From positions 1,349,001 through 1,413,000 of the forward strand of contig NZ_CP113524.1 of assembly GCF_026723765.1 (NCBI RefSeq): DNA of 64,000 nucleotides, given 5' to 3'. This document shows, piece after piece, positions 43,095 to 52,707 of the stretch. This DNA is from Lacrimispora xylanolytica (GTDB lineage: Bacteria > Bacillota > Clostridia > Lachnospirales > Lachnospiraceae). Every line of letters begins with the position of its first letter. Positions within the stretch are counted from its first letter, which is position 1. The translations under genes were made by a program, and so were the position numbers. The notes below the pieces were generated by a model. It ran no database searches. It worked only from the letters and a program-made list of their open reading frames with translations, and was not told the DNA's origin.

Positions 43095-44158
43095 TGGCAG
43101 ATAAGAAGTTGATTATAGGGGCAACCGAAACTACAGAGGTTATTTATATTGGCTCAAATCTTAAGGCCAAAGGTGGTAAAAGAGAAATGCAGGGTTATTA
43201 TTTAGGTGATAAAACTTCTGAATTTAATTACGATAAAGATGGCCGTCAAGTTCATGAAAAAGAAATTATTGTAGGCAAATATCATGCTAAGAATTATAAG
43301 CAACGCAATAAAAATAGGCGTAACCTTGTTAAAGAACTCATCGAGAATAATTTTCAAACAAGAAAATGTATGATGATAACTCTAACATTTGCCAATATCG
43401 TAAAAGAGCAACCAAAGAGCACTAGCTTAAGTAGCAAAAAAAACAACCTATTCCAGGAAATTTACCAAGACTTGGAAATCATAGAGGGCAATTTCTTGAA
43501 AACAATGAACGATATTTTTACACCAGACAATGTAATAGAAAATAAAGAAAAGATTAACGACGTAGCATATGACGATAAATATCACGATTTAAAAACCTGC
43601 AACAAGGAGTTCAAAAAATTCATACAGAAAATGAACTACAGATATGAAAATTTTAAATATGTTGCAGTTATGGACAAGCAGGAAAATGGCAATTGGCATT
43701 ATCACATTATATGTAATCTTAACTATATAGAATATAACGAACTTAAAGGAATCTGGAACTTGGGTGGAGTGTTTATAGGTAAAATAGGAAGCAAGAATCA
43801 GCTGCTAAAAGTAACGAACTATCTTAAGAAAAATATGATTAATGCAAGATTATATTTAAAAGGCGAAAAGGGTTATCTGGCATCTAAGGGGTTAAATAGA
43901 AATATTGTCCTCCGTTCATGGGCAACAAATGAACAGACAGAATTCCAAGAGCAAGGACAACGGCTTGAGGAAATAAAAAGAGAAGTTGAGTATAGCAAAA
44001 AACGCATTGTTGAGCATAATTACTCTTCGTGGGAAATGCGTGATGGCTACTCTACAGAAATAGAACGTAATTGTACATTTAAATACTATACCTATCCAAT
44101 TGAATCCAATCAATATTTTACATTTGCAGATACTGCCATAAGAAAACATGGTGGATAA
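43094..44158 (+). CDS. rep: HUH-type replication initiator (rolling-circle Rep-like)
   Basis: ATG at 43094 with GGAGGTG upstream. The 354-aa product carries the three HUH motifs: CMMITLTFANI (motif 1, about 93-103), NWHYHIICNL (His-x-His metal motif, about 199-208) and VTNYLKKNMI (catalytic Tyr with Lys, about 241-250). Such proteins nick a double-strand origin for rolling-circle replication of plasmids, phages or integrative elements. No helicase domain is attached. Hairpin and terminator follow. Its presence marks the 42.9-50.2 kb block as an element with its own replication functions. Confidence 0.82.
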   Translation: MADKKLIIGATETTEVIYIGSNLKAKGGKREMQGYYLGDKTSEFNYDKDGRQVHEKEIIVGKYHAKNYKQRNKNRRNLVKELIENNFQTRKCMMITLTFANIVKEQPKSTSLSSKKNNLFQEIYQDLEIIEGNFLKTMNDIFTPDNVIENKEKINDVAYDDKYHDLKTCNKEFKKFIQKMNYRYENFKYVAVMDKQENGNWHYHIICNLNYIEYNELKGIWNLGGVFIGKIGSKNQLLKVTNYLKKNMINARLYLKGEKGYLASKGLNRNIVLRSWATNEQTEFQEQGQRLEEIKREVEYSKKRIVEHNYSSWEMRDGYSTEIERNCTFKYYTYPIESNQYFTFADTAIRKHGG

Positions 44159-44251
44159 CATAACGGTTTCTTTATTTATCAATAAAGATGTGAATTAGAC
44201 GAAAGAATCTTTTAAAAAAATAAAAATAAATATGAGATAACCCAAACCAAA

Positions 44252-44268
44252 GCCGCAGCTTGTGCGGC
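44252..44268 (+). other. Hairpin downstream of rep, possible nick site or attenuator
   Basis: GCCGCA (44252-44257) pairs with TGCGGC (44263-44268) around a 5-nt loop GCTTG. It is the only GC-rich structure in the AT-rich 44159-44289 gap. Confidence 0.4.
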
Positions 44269-44289
44269 ACGATGTAAACTGAAAGGTGA

Positions 44290-44329
44290 AAAAGAGGTCT
44301 ACTTATATAAAAGAGGACCTCTTTTACCC
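44290..44329 (+). terminator. Terminator after rep
   Basis: AAAAGAGGTC (44290-44299) pairs with GACCTCTTTT (44316-44325), perfect. Confidence 0.88.
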
Positions 44330-44426
44330 TTAAATGGTAATGACATTTTATAAATTAATATAAGCTACCCCCTAAGCATGATTTTCAATAGATAAAAACC
44401 ACACAAAAGAAAAGGAGGGAATTAAC

Positions 44427-44897
44427 ATGATTATACTACCAGAGATACCAATAATTTTGGAATTTGACAACAAATTAATAAAGACACCAGCCATGTGGTC
44501 GCTTGCATTAGCTTTGAACTGCACCCTAGGATATTACATAAAGAAACATAACAAAAAAATGTTACGTGCTATTTATGATGATCAATCAGCAATCATGCCA
44601 AAGAATGACGCAGCACTGCTTTTGCAGGTATCCACAGAGCAGGAAACTATTATTATAACGGGTAAGGCTGTAAAAGAAGGAGCAAAAATAACTATAATGA
44701 CACAGGTTAGTTTTGATGTATATTATTTTGTAGTCTTGCAAAGTAATTTATTACAGTCGCTGCCAGTGGTAACAGATGAATCTTTGCATCATGACTTAAA
44801 ATTATTAAAAAAACTGATAAATCCAAGTACTGAGACGCAAAAATTATTTCATAACAAGGTTCTAAAGATTGGGGGTAGTATGGATGATACATATTGA
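44427..44897 (+). CDS. Hypothetical element protein, 156 aa
   Basis: Strong AAAAGGAGGG upstream. It begins MIILPEIPIILEFDNKLIKT; residues about 22-38 (AMWSLALALNCTLGYYI) are moderately hydrophobic and may touch the membrane. The remainder is soluble, with IIITGKAVKEGAKITIMTQV. No family recognised. Its last 14 bases overlap the next gene, indicating co-translation. Confidence 0.7.
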   Translation: MIILPEIPIILEFDNKLIKTPAMWSLALALNCTLGYYIKKHNKKMLRAIYDDQSAIMPKNDAALLLQVSTEQETIIITGKAVKEGAKITIMTQVSFDVYYFVVLQSNLLQSLPVVTDESLHHDLKLLKKLINPSTETQKLFHNKVLKIGGSMDDTY

Positions 44898-45237
44898 TAT
44901 GACCAAAACAGTAGTAACAGATAAGCAGGCGGCAAAATTTATGTTAGAAATATTGGAGCTATACCAAAAGGAAAGTTTAGTGATTAATGACATTCAATTT
45001 AGAAGCAAATCATCTCAGGCTAAGGAAATGATTCGCCTTAAAAAAGGAAGAGAGAAGTTTTTAAATGCTCTGGATGAGCTAGTTAAAATTAGCGATCAGC
45101 TTAAGGATTTTGCTAGTATGGATTCTGATGCTCAAATTGATAAACTTCTGCATGTGCTAGAGGCATTAATAGGTTTATCAGTCAGTATTGTAAATGTAGA
45201 AAATGAGAATTGTAGGAACAATTGCGACATTTTATAG
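44884..45237 (+). CDS. Hypothetical helical element protein, 117 aa
   Basis: ATG at 44884 with GGGGGTAG six bases upstream, overlapping the previous stop. The product is predicted almost all helical (DKQAAKFMLEILELYQKESL, LNALDELVKISDQLKDFASM, DKLLHVLEALIGLSVSIVNV). No DNA-binding motif visible. Unknown function. Confidence 0.68.
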   Translation: MIHIDMTKTVVTDKQAAKFMLEILELYQKESLVINDIQFRSKSSQAKEMIRLKKGREKFLNALDELVKISDQLKDFASMDSDAQIDKLLHVLEALIGLSVSIVNVENENCRNNCDIL

Positions 45238-45355
45238 GCTAGTTGTCAGAGTAAATAAGGCGATGTCTAAATCTTCAATCTGTGTTATTGTAGGGTAAAT
45301 GCTTTTTTTAGTGGGATTCTGCTATGTGTCAATCAAAATGACAAATGTTGTGGTT

Positions 45356-45386
45356 TTAGTTAGTGAAAAAATAGTTAACTAACTAA
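45356..45386. promoter_or_regulatory. Inverted repeat, possible operator
   Basis: TTAGTTAG (45356-45363) and CTAACTAA (45379-45386) separated by 15 bases, in the gap before the 86-aa HTH gene. Confidence 0.45.
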
Positions 45387-45497
45387 ATTATGCTCTAATA
45401 TGGGTGAAGAAATGGGGATGTAAAGTGAGTAAAATGGTTTTTAAAGAAAAATATTTGCTGGAATAGAAAAATATATTTGAAAGGGTGTAATAGAAAG

Positions 45498-45758
45498 ATG
45501 ACAGTAAATAAGATTTCCACAGAGAACATAGATAAAAAGTTAGACGAGCTTCTTGCCAATCAGAAATTATTGATGGAACATTTGAAAATGCAATCAGGCA
45601 GAAAATTAAAAGGCGCCAGCCTTAGGGAGCAGGTAAAGTACTTAACGGAGCATGGTTATTCTATAAGGGAAATAAGCTCTATGCTTAAATGCTCTGCCAC
45701 TACAGTATCAGCTAAAAGATCAGAAATTAATACAATAGGTAGTAATATAGAACAATAA
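45498..45758 (+). CDS. Small HTH protein of the element, 86 aa
   Basis: ATG at 45498; AAGGGTG lies about 11 bases upstream. The N-terminal half is a helix (ENIDKKLDELLANQKLLMEH), the C-terminal half a sigma-70-region-4-like HTH (EHGYSIREISSMLKCSATTV). Likely a regulator of the element. Related layout (helical N-terminus, C-terminal HTH) recurs at 46879 and 48259. Confidence 0.7.
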   Translation: MTVNKISTENIDKKLDELLANQKLLMEHLKMQSGRKLKGASLREQVKYLTEHGYSIREISSMLKCSATTVSAKRSEINTIGSNIEQ

Positions 45759-46022
45759 ATGGTACTATGCAGCGTTTGTTTGGCTTATGCTAACATAGCC
45801 AAAATCTAAAATATCGAGGATTATTGCTCTAAAATGAAAAAGAGTGTTAAATAGTACAACGCTCTAAAAGATGTTTCAAAATTCCAATATAGTTTTATTG
45901 GATCAGATTTTGCGCCATATGGGTATATTAGCAGTTTGCTCTATTAGGGTATAGTCATATGGACAGGGTGACTTTTAGAGTTTTGGAGCTTTAATAATAC
46001 TTGTTATATGGAGGAATTGACT

Positions 46023-46598
46023 ATGAAGGTAGGATATATTCGTGTATCAACCACAGAACAAAATACGGAACGGCAAAAAGCAATTATGGAAGGTCTTGGG
46101 GTAGAAAGATTATATACTGATATGCTGTCAGGGAAAAATACAGACAGGCCACAGCTTAACGCACTGCTGGACTTTGTTCGTGAGGGTGATATCGTAGTGG
46201 TTGAGAGTTATTCAAGGCTGGCACGTTCCACAAAGGATTTACTGGACTTGGTAGAAAAGCTGAATCAGAAAAAAGTGCAGTTTATCAGCCAAAAAGAAAA
46301 TATTGACACATCAACGCCACAAGGTCGGTTGATGTTTACTATGTTTGCAGGACTGGCACAGTTTGAGCGTGAATGTCTGTTGCAGCGGCAGCGTGAAGGC
46401 ATTGAAATTGCTAAGCAGCAAGGTAAGTACAAAGGTAGACCTAAAAAGTCATTGGATAACTTCACGGAGCTATATGTTTCTGTAAAAAATGAAGAAATAA
46501 GCGTATCTAAGGCAAGTAAGCTATTAGGGGTGTCACGCTCAACCTTTTACAGGAAAATGAAGGAGCATGAGGATAGCAGCGAGATTGATTTTGGCTAA
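46023..46598 (+). CDS. Small serine resolvase/invertase
   Basis: ATG at 46023 with GGAGG eight bases ahead. 191 aa, the length of Tn3-type resolvases. Catalytic domain: VGYIRVSTTEQNTERQ (Ser nucleophile), LARSTKDLLDLVEKL and FAGLAQFERECLLQRQREGI (E-helix). The C-terminal HTH is SVSKASKLLGVSRSTFYRKM. It probably resolves multimers or acts as an invertase for the element. Gap 46599-46878 after it shows no gene. Confidence 0.92.
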   Translation: MKVGYIRVSTTEQNTERQKAIMEGLGVERLYTDMLSGKNTDRPQLNALLDFVREGDIVVVESYSRLARSTKDLLDLVEKLNQKKVQFISQKENIDTSTPQGRLMFTMFAGLAQFERECLLQRQREGIEIAKQQGKYKGRPKKSLDNFTELYVSVKNEEISVSKASKLLGVSRSTFYRKMKEHEDSSEIDFG

Positions 46599-46878
46599 CC
46601 TCTCCCCTTCTGCCCTAGAAAATCCTTGGTATACAGTATGGAAAAATTGAATAACAGGGACTAATTATCTACATTATGTTAAAATTCAAGTCGATTGTGA
46701 GTATTTAATTGGTTTCTATAATCAGTCAAAAGCAAGGCAATGAAAAAGGAAAGCAGGATAAATTCTTCATATAGTACAGTTCGGATAAATTGGTGATGCA
46801 ACAAAATGAAAAGGACTTTAATTGAAGGTTTATTAATTTCCAAAGTTTGTTGGGATTAAGAAAATGGAGGCTAAGAAC

Positions 46879-47244
46879 ATGGATTACATGGAGTACTACG
46901 GAAATTATATTTTTAATGAAATGTCGTATGAGGACTTAGTGCAAGAAATATTGCGTTTAAATTGGTTTGTAGATGAAATGCAAAAAACGATTGATAAGCT
47001 TGAAAAGATCAACGATACGTTAATGAAAAAACACCCTGCATTTAAGGAAAATATAAATGCTGATGACATTATGGATAAACTGTTGGATGGCGATAGTCTT
47101 ACCAAGATAGGCAAATGCTATGGTTGCGATAAAAAGACTATTAAAAATCGGCTATATCGGGAGCAATATACAGATAGAGATATTGCCAAATTAAGGCAAG
47201 GAATTGATGTGCGCAAGGAAGATTGGTTTAATAATGGATATTAA
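46879..47244 (+). CDS. Small HTH element protein, 121 aa
   Basis: ATG at 46879 preferred over 46864 because GGAGG stands eight bases before it. N-terminal acidic/aromatic region (MDYMEYYGNYIFNEMSYEDL), a coiled coil near 25-50 and a C-terminal HTH-like segment (LDGDSLTKIGKCYGCDKKTI). No family recognised; DNA binding inferred. Confidence 0.7.
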   Translation: MDYMEYYGNYIFNEMSYEDLVQEILRLNWFVDEMQKTIDKLEKINDTLMKKHPAFKENINADDIMDKLLDGDSLTKIGKCYGCDKKTIKNRLYREQYTDRDIAKLRQGIDVRKEDWFNNGY

Positions 47245-47338
47245 CTGGTGGCAGTTGCCTGAAGATATATACAAGGGGAAAAAACATCCGGGGAAAACAG
47301 ATTCACTAGGGTAACAGTTGAAAGATATTAAAACGGAG

Positions 47339-47374
47339 TAGCCATAGGATCCAGCATTTTGGGTTTTATGGCTA
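47339..47374 (+). terminator. Possible terminator in the 47245-47561 gap
   Basis: TAGCCATA (47339-47346) pairs with TATGGCTA (47367-47374), followed by TTCTTC rather than a clean T-run. The rest of this 317-bp gap holds no gene that I can support. Confidence 0.5.
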
Positions 47375-47561
47375 TTCTTCACTCCCTACCCTCAATATAT
47401 ATAAAGCAGGAAAATAACAAAATAGAATGGAAAAAATATAGAACACTATAAGAAAGAATTACATTAATTTAGTGCTATCACGAAGCCTTAAAAACCTTGA
47501 TGTTGATTTGTATGTGGCTTTTACTTTATAATTAGTATAGAAAAGTTTAGGAGGTTCATTA

Positions 47562-47918
47562 ATGGAAATAACTTTTAATAGTAATAGAGAAATCGACTTT
47601 TATTTAAAAAAAGCCTATATGACCATAGACCCAAACAAAAATGTACTATACCTGAGAGGGTTTATAAGTAGAAAAGTAAATGCCAATGATGTGCAAGAGA
47701 TAGGAAGACATTATGCGGCATATATGAATAATAACTTGATATCAGTAGGTTTAAAGAAGGAATATGACTTTAATCATAATAACCTATTGCCAATTTTAGA
47801 AGAAATAACTTCTATGGTAATTCAGCAAAACCTTGATATACATGATATATTGAACCTTTGGGAAGATGAAAATGGTGCAAAATTAATTTCATATATCAAT
47901 GTTGAACCAGAGAAATAA
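47562..47918 (+). CDS. Hypothetical element protein, 118 aa
   Basis: AGGAGG upstream of the ATG. It begins MEITFNSNREIDFYLKKAYM and has YAAYMNNNLISVGLKK and a C-terminal helical part (LDIHDILNLWEDENGAKLIS). Soluble, no signal. No family recognised. A strong terminator follows at 48022. Confidence 0.7.
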   Translation: MEITFNSNREIDFYLKKAYMTIDPNKNVLYLRGFISRKVNANDVQEIGRHYAAYMNNNLISVGLKKEYDFNHNNLLPILEEITSMVIQQNLDIHDILNLWEDENGAKLISYINVEPEK

Positions 47919-48021
47919 AAATAGAGGTCATGTCAAATATTTACAATTTTTATTTTCAATAGATAGAGAAAACCGAATAACAGATAAGTAAATATGTGTA
48001 CTTAACCATAGAAAACTTCAA

Positions 48022-48066
48022 AACAGCCTTAAAATTCAAGCGCAATGGATTTTAAGGCTGTTTTTG
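48022..48066 (+). terminator. Strong terminator
   Basis: Perfect 14-bp stem AACAGCCTTAAAAT (48022-48035) / ATTTTAAGGCTGTT (48049-48062), then TTTTGG. The 48067-48258 remainder carries no gene. Confidence 0.92.
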
Positions 48067-48258
48067 GTGTTTGTTTTCAAAAATTATTTTTAGTATCTGG
48101 ACTATAAGCGGGGTAATAAAATCAACTTTCTAAAAACTAAAAGCATAGCTCCAAACATTTTGAAAAAGATGTCTAAACCTTCCTTTAAGGTTGATTTTGG
48201 GGGAGTTGAAATCCTCCGAAATCAGCGTTATTGTGGTTTAAGGAGGTGATTCAGATAA

Positions 48259-48642
48259 ATGGAAGTAGAAAATAAGAAAGTTACGAAACAAAGCAAAAAG
48301 CCAAAAGAACCTGCGGTAAAAGATGCCGTAAACCTTGTGACTAAAGAGGAATTCACAAGTTTAAGCGGCAGGTTAGATTCTATCCTTGAAAGATTTGATG
48401 GTATAGCCACTGAACTGGAAATGACCAATCATATTTGTAGGATTCTAATTGAATTGGTTGGTGGAGTAGACCCAGGGAGAAAAAATCTAACTAACCTTGA
48501 ATTGGTAAAGCTTCGTAATGAAGGGGTTAAGGTCAAGGATTTGGCCAGAATGCAAGGCGTAAGCCAATGTGCTATGGGTAGAAAATTGAAAGAACTAAGA
48601 GAGGCAGGTATATTACATGATCGAGAAACAGAAAACAATTGA
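48259..48642 (+). CDS. HTH element protein, 127 aa
   Basis: Very strong AAGGAGGTGAT before the ATG. A basic N-terminus (MEVENKKVTKQSKKPKEPAV), a central coiled coil (SGRLDSILERFDGIATELEM) and a C-terminal HTH (VKVKDLARMQGVSQCAMGRK). Its 3' end overlaps the next gene by 26 bases. A transcriptional or replication accessory role is inferred. Confidence 0.72.
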   Translation: MEVENKKVTKQSKKPKEPAVKDAVNLVTKEEFTSLSGRLDSILERFDGIATELEMTNHICRILIELVGGVDPGRKNLTNLELVKLRNEGVKVKDLARMQGVSQCAMGRKLKELREAGILHDRETENN

Positions 48643-49183
48643 AGTGGCTATCAAAAATATGGTTAATAGCCATATGAACAGCTATAGTAGAGATTTAATT
48701 CTATGTGCTGAATTATTAAATCAGATTACAGAAAAGGGATTCGTGTTTGATTATACAAGGTTTAGCTTGGATGATCAGGAACTAGCCAGTGATATAGCAT
48801 ATCAAATATCTCATATGGAGGAGATGGTAAACAATGTAATTAAAAGTGAACGAAATAATCAACTCTATGCAGACGAGGAAATTGGTGAATTATACTGTGG
48901 AGATGATGAAGTTGACCAGTCAGCGAAAGAAAATGAGCCAAAGTTTGAATTTGATGATATTGGGGATTTTTTCCCTATCACGGATAATTGTGATAGTTTA
49001 TCCGAGGTTTTAAGCTGCATGCAGATACCTCATATTATTTTTGACGGTACAGGGTATTGTTTTAACGGCAATTATTATTCTATAGTTGATGCTGGAATTG
49101 ATCGAATGGTGCTTAAGGTTACTAAAATTCAAGAAAGCGATATAGACCCATTGTGTTTGGAGATTCTTAATAATCAGATGTAG
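48617..49183 (+). CDS. Hypothetical element protein, 188 aa
   Basis: ATG inside the end of the previous gene with GAGGCAGG upstream. The N-terminal 75 residues are helical (IEVAIKNMVNSHMNSYSRDL), the middle is very acidic (YADEEIGELYCGDDEVDQSA) and the C-terminus is beta-rich (FDGTGYCFNGNYYSIVDAGI). Not recognised. Gap 49184-49396 shows no further gene. Confidence 0.7.
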   Translation: MIEKQKTIEVAIKNMVNSHMNSYSRDLILCAELLNQITEKGFVFDYTRFSLDDQELASDIAYQISHMEEMVNNVIKSERNNQLYADEEIGELYCGDDEVDQSAKENEPKFEFDDIGDFFPITDNCDSLSEVLSCMQIPHIIFDGTGYCFNGNYYSIVDAGIDRMVLKVTKIQESDIDPLCLEILNNQM

Positions 49184-49396
49184 TTACATCGGATGAAAGA
49201 GAAAAATTATGTTGTCCATTTATGGTTGTCAGAGTTATGGAGTTACTAATGTCCAGAACTAACCTAAGGGGTTTCCAAAGGATTTAAGGCTAGGGCTTAG
49301 GGTTAGATATGAAATGGGTGGTTTAAGCTGAGCCAGAGCAAACCAAGGGAGATTTAGAATTGGTGGATAAAAGTATCTGTACAGGAGAGATAAAAA

Positions 49397-49771
49397 ATGA
49401 AGGTGGTTTATGTAGAGCCAAACAAAGTGGCAGAAATCAGGAATATAGATTCAGGACTGAAGTCAATGCAAAAAGTCGTAGGCGGTTATATCGAGGCGAT
49501 ATATCCTTTTTCTGACCCTGTAGCAATTATATGTAATGAGGAAGGAAAAATAAATAGTTTGGAGCTAAACAGAGGACTTGCTGATGACAATGGGGATTTA
49601 TATGAAATCATAGCTGGTTCTTTCTTTATCTGTTTAGCAAGACCTGATAGCGAAGATTTTGAAGGTCTTACAGATGAATTGGCCAGCAAGTATTTGGAAA
49701 TATTCAAATATCCTGAAGTGTTTATGATGGAGAATAGAAAACTGGTATCTCTAAAGTGGGGTAAAAACTAA
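49397..49771 (+). CDS. DUF3846 domain protein
   Basis: A 124-aa protein with CAGGAGAG upstream. It matches the DUF3846 pattern: KVVGGYIEAIYPFSDPVAII, CNEEGKINSLELNRGL and YEIIAGSFFICL. The family is a common passenger of Firmicute conjugative elements, plasmids and phages. Function unknown, but it supports the mobile character of this region. Confidence 0.85.
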   Translation: MKVVYVEPNKVAEIRNIDSGLKSMQKVVGGYIEAIYPFSDPVAIICNEEGKINSLELNRGLADDNGDLYEIIAGSFFICLARPDSEDFEGLTDELASKYLEIFKYPEVFMMENRKLVSLKWGKN

Positions 49772-49800
49772 TCATAATTATTAATTTGAACTACCAAGAG

Positions 49801-49840
49801 CAGGTGGCAGTTATCCTTTTTAGAGATAATTCGCCACCTG
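49801..49840 (+). terminator. Hairpin after DUF3846 gene
   Basis: CAGGTGGC (49801-49808) pairs with GCCACCTG (49833-49840); inner ATTATC-like pairing extends it. T-content downstream is modest. Confidence 0.6.
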
Positions 49841-50002
49841 TTATTAATTTGGACTACTTGATGGTTAAAGGGCTGTATGCGAAATCATTTAGTCAACCAA
49901 TCGTCTACTTAGAGCCTCAATCATTGGTAGTTTAGCGCTTAGACTTGAGTCAGAACGTCTTTCTATTACATAGCGTAAATCAAATTTAAGGAGAGATACG
50001 CT

Positions 50003-50146
50003 ATGGGAAAAAAGGAAGTAACTAATCAAAATAATTTCAAAGAAAAAAAAGATGCATCTTTTGAGCGCTGCGTAGATTTTATGGCAAGAATGATAGAAAA
50101 GTATGGTCAGGAAACAGAACAAGATAGAAATAAAATAGCATCATAA
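50003..50146 (+). CDS. Small 47-aa protein preceding the large recombinase
   Basis: ATG at 50003 with AAGGAGAG in front. Very polar product MGKKEVTNQNNFKEKKDASF, then RCVDFMARMIEKYGQE. Small genes at this place before large serine recombinases may be directionality factors or regulators; no motif proves it. A perfect terminator overlaps its stop. Confidence 0.62.
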   Translation: MGKKEVTNQNNFKEKKDASFERCVDFMARMIEKYGQETEQDRNKIAS

Positions 50147-50183
50147 ATTTAGAAAAAACCCTAAAAGGGTTTTTTCTAAATTT
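50145..50183. terminator. Perfect 17-bp bidirectional terminator
   Basis: AAATTTAGAAAAAACCC (50145-50161) pairs with GGGTTTTTTCTAAATTT (50167-50183). A TATAAT for the downstream recombinase follows at 50210-50215. Confidence 0.93.
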
Positions 50184-50257
50184 ATATATATATTTCACAT
50201 AAAATCCGTTATAATAGTTGGGACAGAGAATTACTGTTTAAATGGGGGTGGATATAG

Positions 50258-51748
50258 ATGAATCAGAGGTGTTACATATATACAAGAGTTTCAACAGAAA
50301 TGCAGGTTGATGGGTACAGTTTAGACGCTCAAAAAGAAGAAATCAAAGAATATACACAATATAAGAAAATGACTATTGTGGATGAGTATTCTGATGTCGG
50401 CTCAGGTAAAAATGTAAAAGGACGACCTGATTTCTTGAGGATGATTAATGATATAAAAGAAGGAAAAGATAAAGTTGACTTTGTGTTAGTTTTTAAACTT
50501 TCAAGGTTCGGACGTAATGCCGCAGATGTTCTAGGCACTCTTCAAATAATTCAAGACTATGGAGTTAATTTGATTTCAGTTGCAGATAATATAGATAGTA
50601 GCCAAGACGGTGGAAAACTTATGATATCCGTTTTATCTGCTGTTTCAGAAATCGAGCGTGAAAATATCTTAGTTCAAACTATGGAAGGACGTAAGCAGAA
50701 AGCTAGAGAAGGTAAATGGAATGGGGGCTTTGCTCCTTATGGTTATAAACTGGAAAATGGAGAGCTAGTAATAGCTAAAGATGAGGTAAAAGTTGTAGAA
50801 GTTATCTACGATAAATTTACATCTACAAACATGGGTATAAATGCAGTAGCTTCATATCTCAATAATAATGGTTATAAAAAGAAAAAGCGTCAAAATGGTA
50901 CACTTGATGCCTTTTCTGCTTCTTTTGTAAAGGCTGTTATAGATAATCCTGTTTATTGTGGAAAACTAGCTTATGGAAGAAGAAAAAATGAGAAAATACA
51001 AGGTGAACGAAATCAATTCCATATTGTAAAGCAGAAAGAGTTTCCTGTTTATGATGGAATTCATGAGGCTATAGTATCAGAAGAAATATGGCAAGCAGCA
51101 CAAGAAAAGCGTAAAATAACTGGTTTTAAACATGAAAAGAGGTACAGTTTAGAACACGCACATATTTTATCTGGTATACTAAAATGTCCCAATTGTGGTG
51201 CGCCCATGTATGGTAATGTAAATCGAAAGAAGAAAAAGGATGGTACTTATTATAGAGATTACTTCTACTATGCTTGTAAGCATAGGAGGAGTGTAAGTGG
51301 TCATAAATGTAATTACAGTAAGCAGTGGAGTCAAGACTTAGTAGATGATGCTGTTGCTGAGATTATTACTAAGTTAGTTCATAATGAAAAGTTTGAGAAT
51401 GCTATAAAAGATAAAATTAATTCTAAAATTGATACTGCTCAACTGGAAGAGAATTTAGAAACTCTAAAAAAATCATATCGCCAAGAAAATACGGCAAAAA
51501 ATAAATTAGCACAACAAATTGATGGGCTAGATGTTATGGACTCTTCGTATGAAAGAAAATATAAGGACATGCAGGAACGTCTAAATAAATTCTATGAAAG
51601 GATAGACTCTATTGAAATAGAGATGGAAGAGGTTAAAACAAGAATACAGAACGTTAAGTTAGATAGACTTAATTCTGATGGCATTTACAACATTTTAAAA
51701 ATGTTCGACCAGTTTTATGATGAATTTACAGACTTTGAAAAACAGTAA
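50258..51748 (+). pseudogene. Large serine recombinase, N-terminal part, split by IS66
   Basis: GGGGGTGG precedes the ATG. 496 codons: catalytic domain CYIYTRVSTEMQVDGYSLDA with Ser nucleophile near 13, FKLSRFGRNAADVLGTL and SEIERENILVQTMEGR; recombinase domain with KAVIDNPVYCGKLAYGRR; zinc ribbon LKCPNCGAPMYGNV ... YYACKHRR; coiled coil (LEENLETLKKSYRQENTAKN). The frame ends at a TAA supplied by the IS66 left end. The missing C-terminus is at 54386-54598. It is the integrase of the surrounding element. The product as it stands lacks about 70 residues and its activity is doubtful. Confidence 0.93.
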
Positions 51749-51878
51749 GCGCCTAATCTAAGGGTGGATTTTAAATTGCACCGTTTTTCTTTATAATTGT
51801 TATCAGGAAATGCGAGCGTTTTACTCTAAGCCTTTGCGAGAATGCAAGCATTTTACTCTATTTCGGAGACTAGCAATT

Positions 51879-52298
51879 ATGAGATCAAAACGAATTTCTG
51901 CCGATGAGCAGTTTCTGCTCATCATGGAGTGCCGACAAAGCGGCCTCTCCGACTATCAATGGTGCCAAATGAATGATATTAATCCAGGCACCTTTTATAA
52001 CTGGATCAGTAGACTTCGTAAGCGTGGAATGGTGATCCCCATGTTAGATGATCAAGGAAAGAAAACATCTGCTCCTTTGCAGGAAGTGGTAAAGGTTAAC
52101 TTAATGCCGGATTCGGCATCAATGCCTGCTCCTTTGCAAGTAGAGCAAAATACTTGCATTGTTCCGGATCTTGCTACCAAAGAATTGCCTACGGTTGAAA
52201 TTCTGATTGGCAATGCAACAATCCGCTTCTTTAATAACACAGATAAAAACCTGATCGAAACTACTCTCAAATGCATGGGAGGTGTTATGTTGTGCTAG
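51879..52298 (+). CDS. tnpA: IS66 accessory protein TnpA
   Basis: ATG at 51879 with CGGAG upstream; earlier in-frame codons lie in the IS end repeats. 139 aa with an HTH-like N-terminus (SADEQFLLIMECRQSGLSDY, DINPGTFYNWISRLRKRG) and a C-terminus ending TTLKCMGGVMLC. Required with TnpB for IS66 transposition in the family. Overlaps tnpB by 7 bases. Confidence 0.9.
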   Translation: MRSKRISADEQFLLIMECRQSGLSDYQWCQMNDINPGTFYNWISRLRKRGMVIPMLDDQGKKTSAPLQEVVKVNLMPDSASMPAPLQVEQNTCIVPDLATKELPTVEILIGNATIRFFNNTDKNLIETTLKCMGGVMLC

Positions 52299-52636
52299 GT
52301 GATATTTCCACAGCAATCAACATCTATATCATTACAGGCTATACGGATATGCGTAAGTCCATAGATGGACTCTACGCCATCATTCTAGACCAGTTGAAAG
52401 CGGAACCGGATGCCAGATCAATTTATCTATTCTGTGGCAGACGATGTGACCGAATCAAGGTTCTGCTCCGAGAGCCTGATGGAATGGTTCTTCTCTATAA
52501 ACGGCTTGACGTTGTTCAAGGCAAGTATCGATGGCCAAGAAATAGCAATGAGGCAAAAAATATTACCTGGCAACAATTCGACTGGCTTATGACGGGGCTT
52601 GAAATCGAGCAGCCAAAAGCTCTTAAAACCGGCTGA
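52292..52636 (+). CDS. tnpB: IS66 accessory protein TnpB (Orf2)
   Basis: GTG at 52292 behind GGGAGGTG. 114 aa with the family hallmark ITGYTDMRKSIDGLYAII and the SIYLFCGRRCDRIKVLLREP and RLDVVQGKYRWPR motifs. Small basic accessory protein of IS66 transposition. Confidence 0.93.
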   Translation: MLGDISTAINIYIITGYTDMRKSIDGLYAIILDQLKAEPDARSIYLFCGRRCDRIKVLLREPDGMVLLYKRLDVVQGKYRWPRNSNEAKNITWQQFDWLMTGLEIEQPKALKTG

Positions 52637-52707
52637 AACCCTTGATTTTACTGGCTTTTTCGCTCTTTTTATGGTATACTTTTTATAGTAAACTAAGGAG
52701 CAAAAAC

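Noticed and set aside
51810-51878. Upstream extension of IS66 tnpA
   Set aside because: These codons coincide with the sub-terminal repeats of the insertion sequence and no binding site precedes them.
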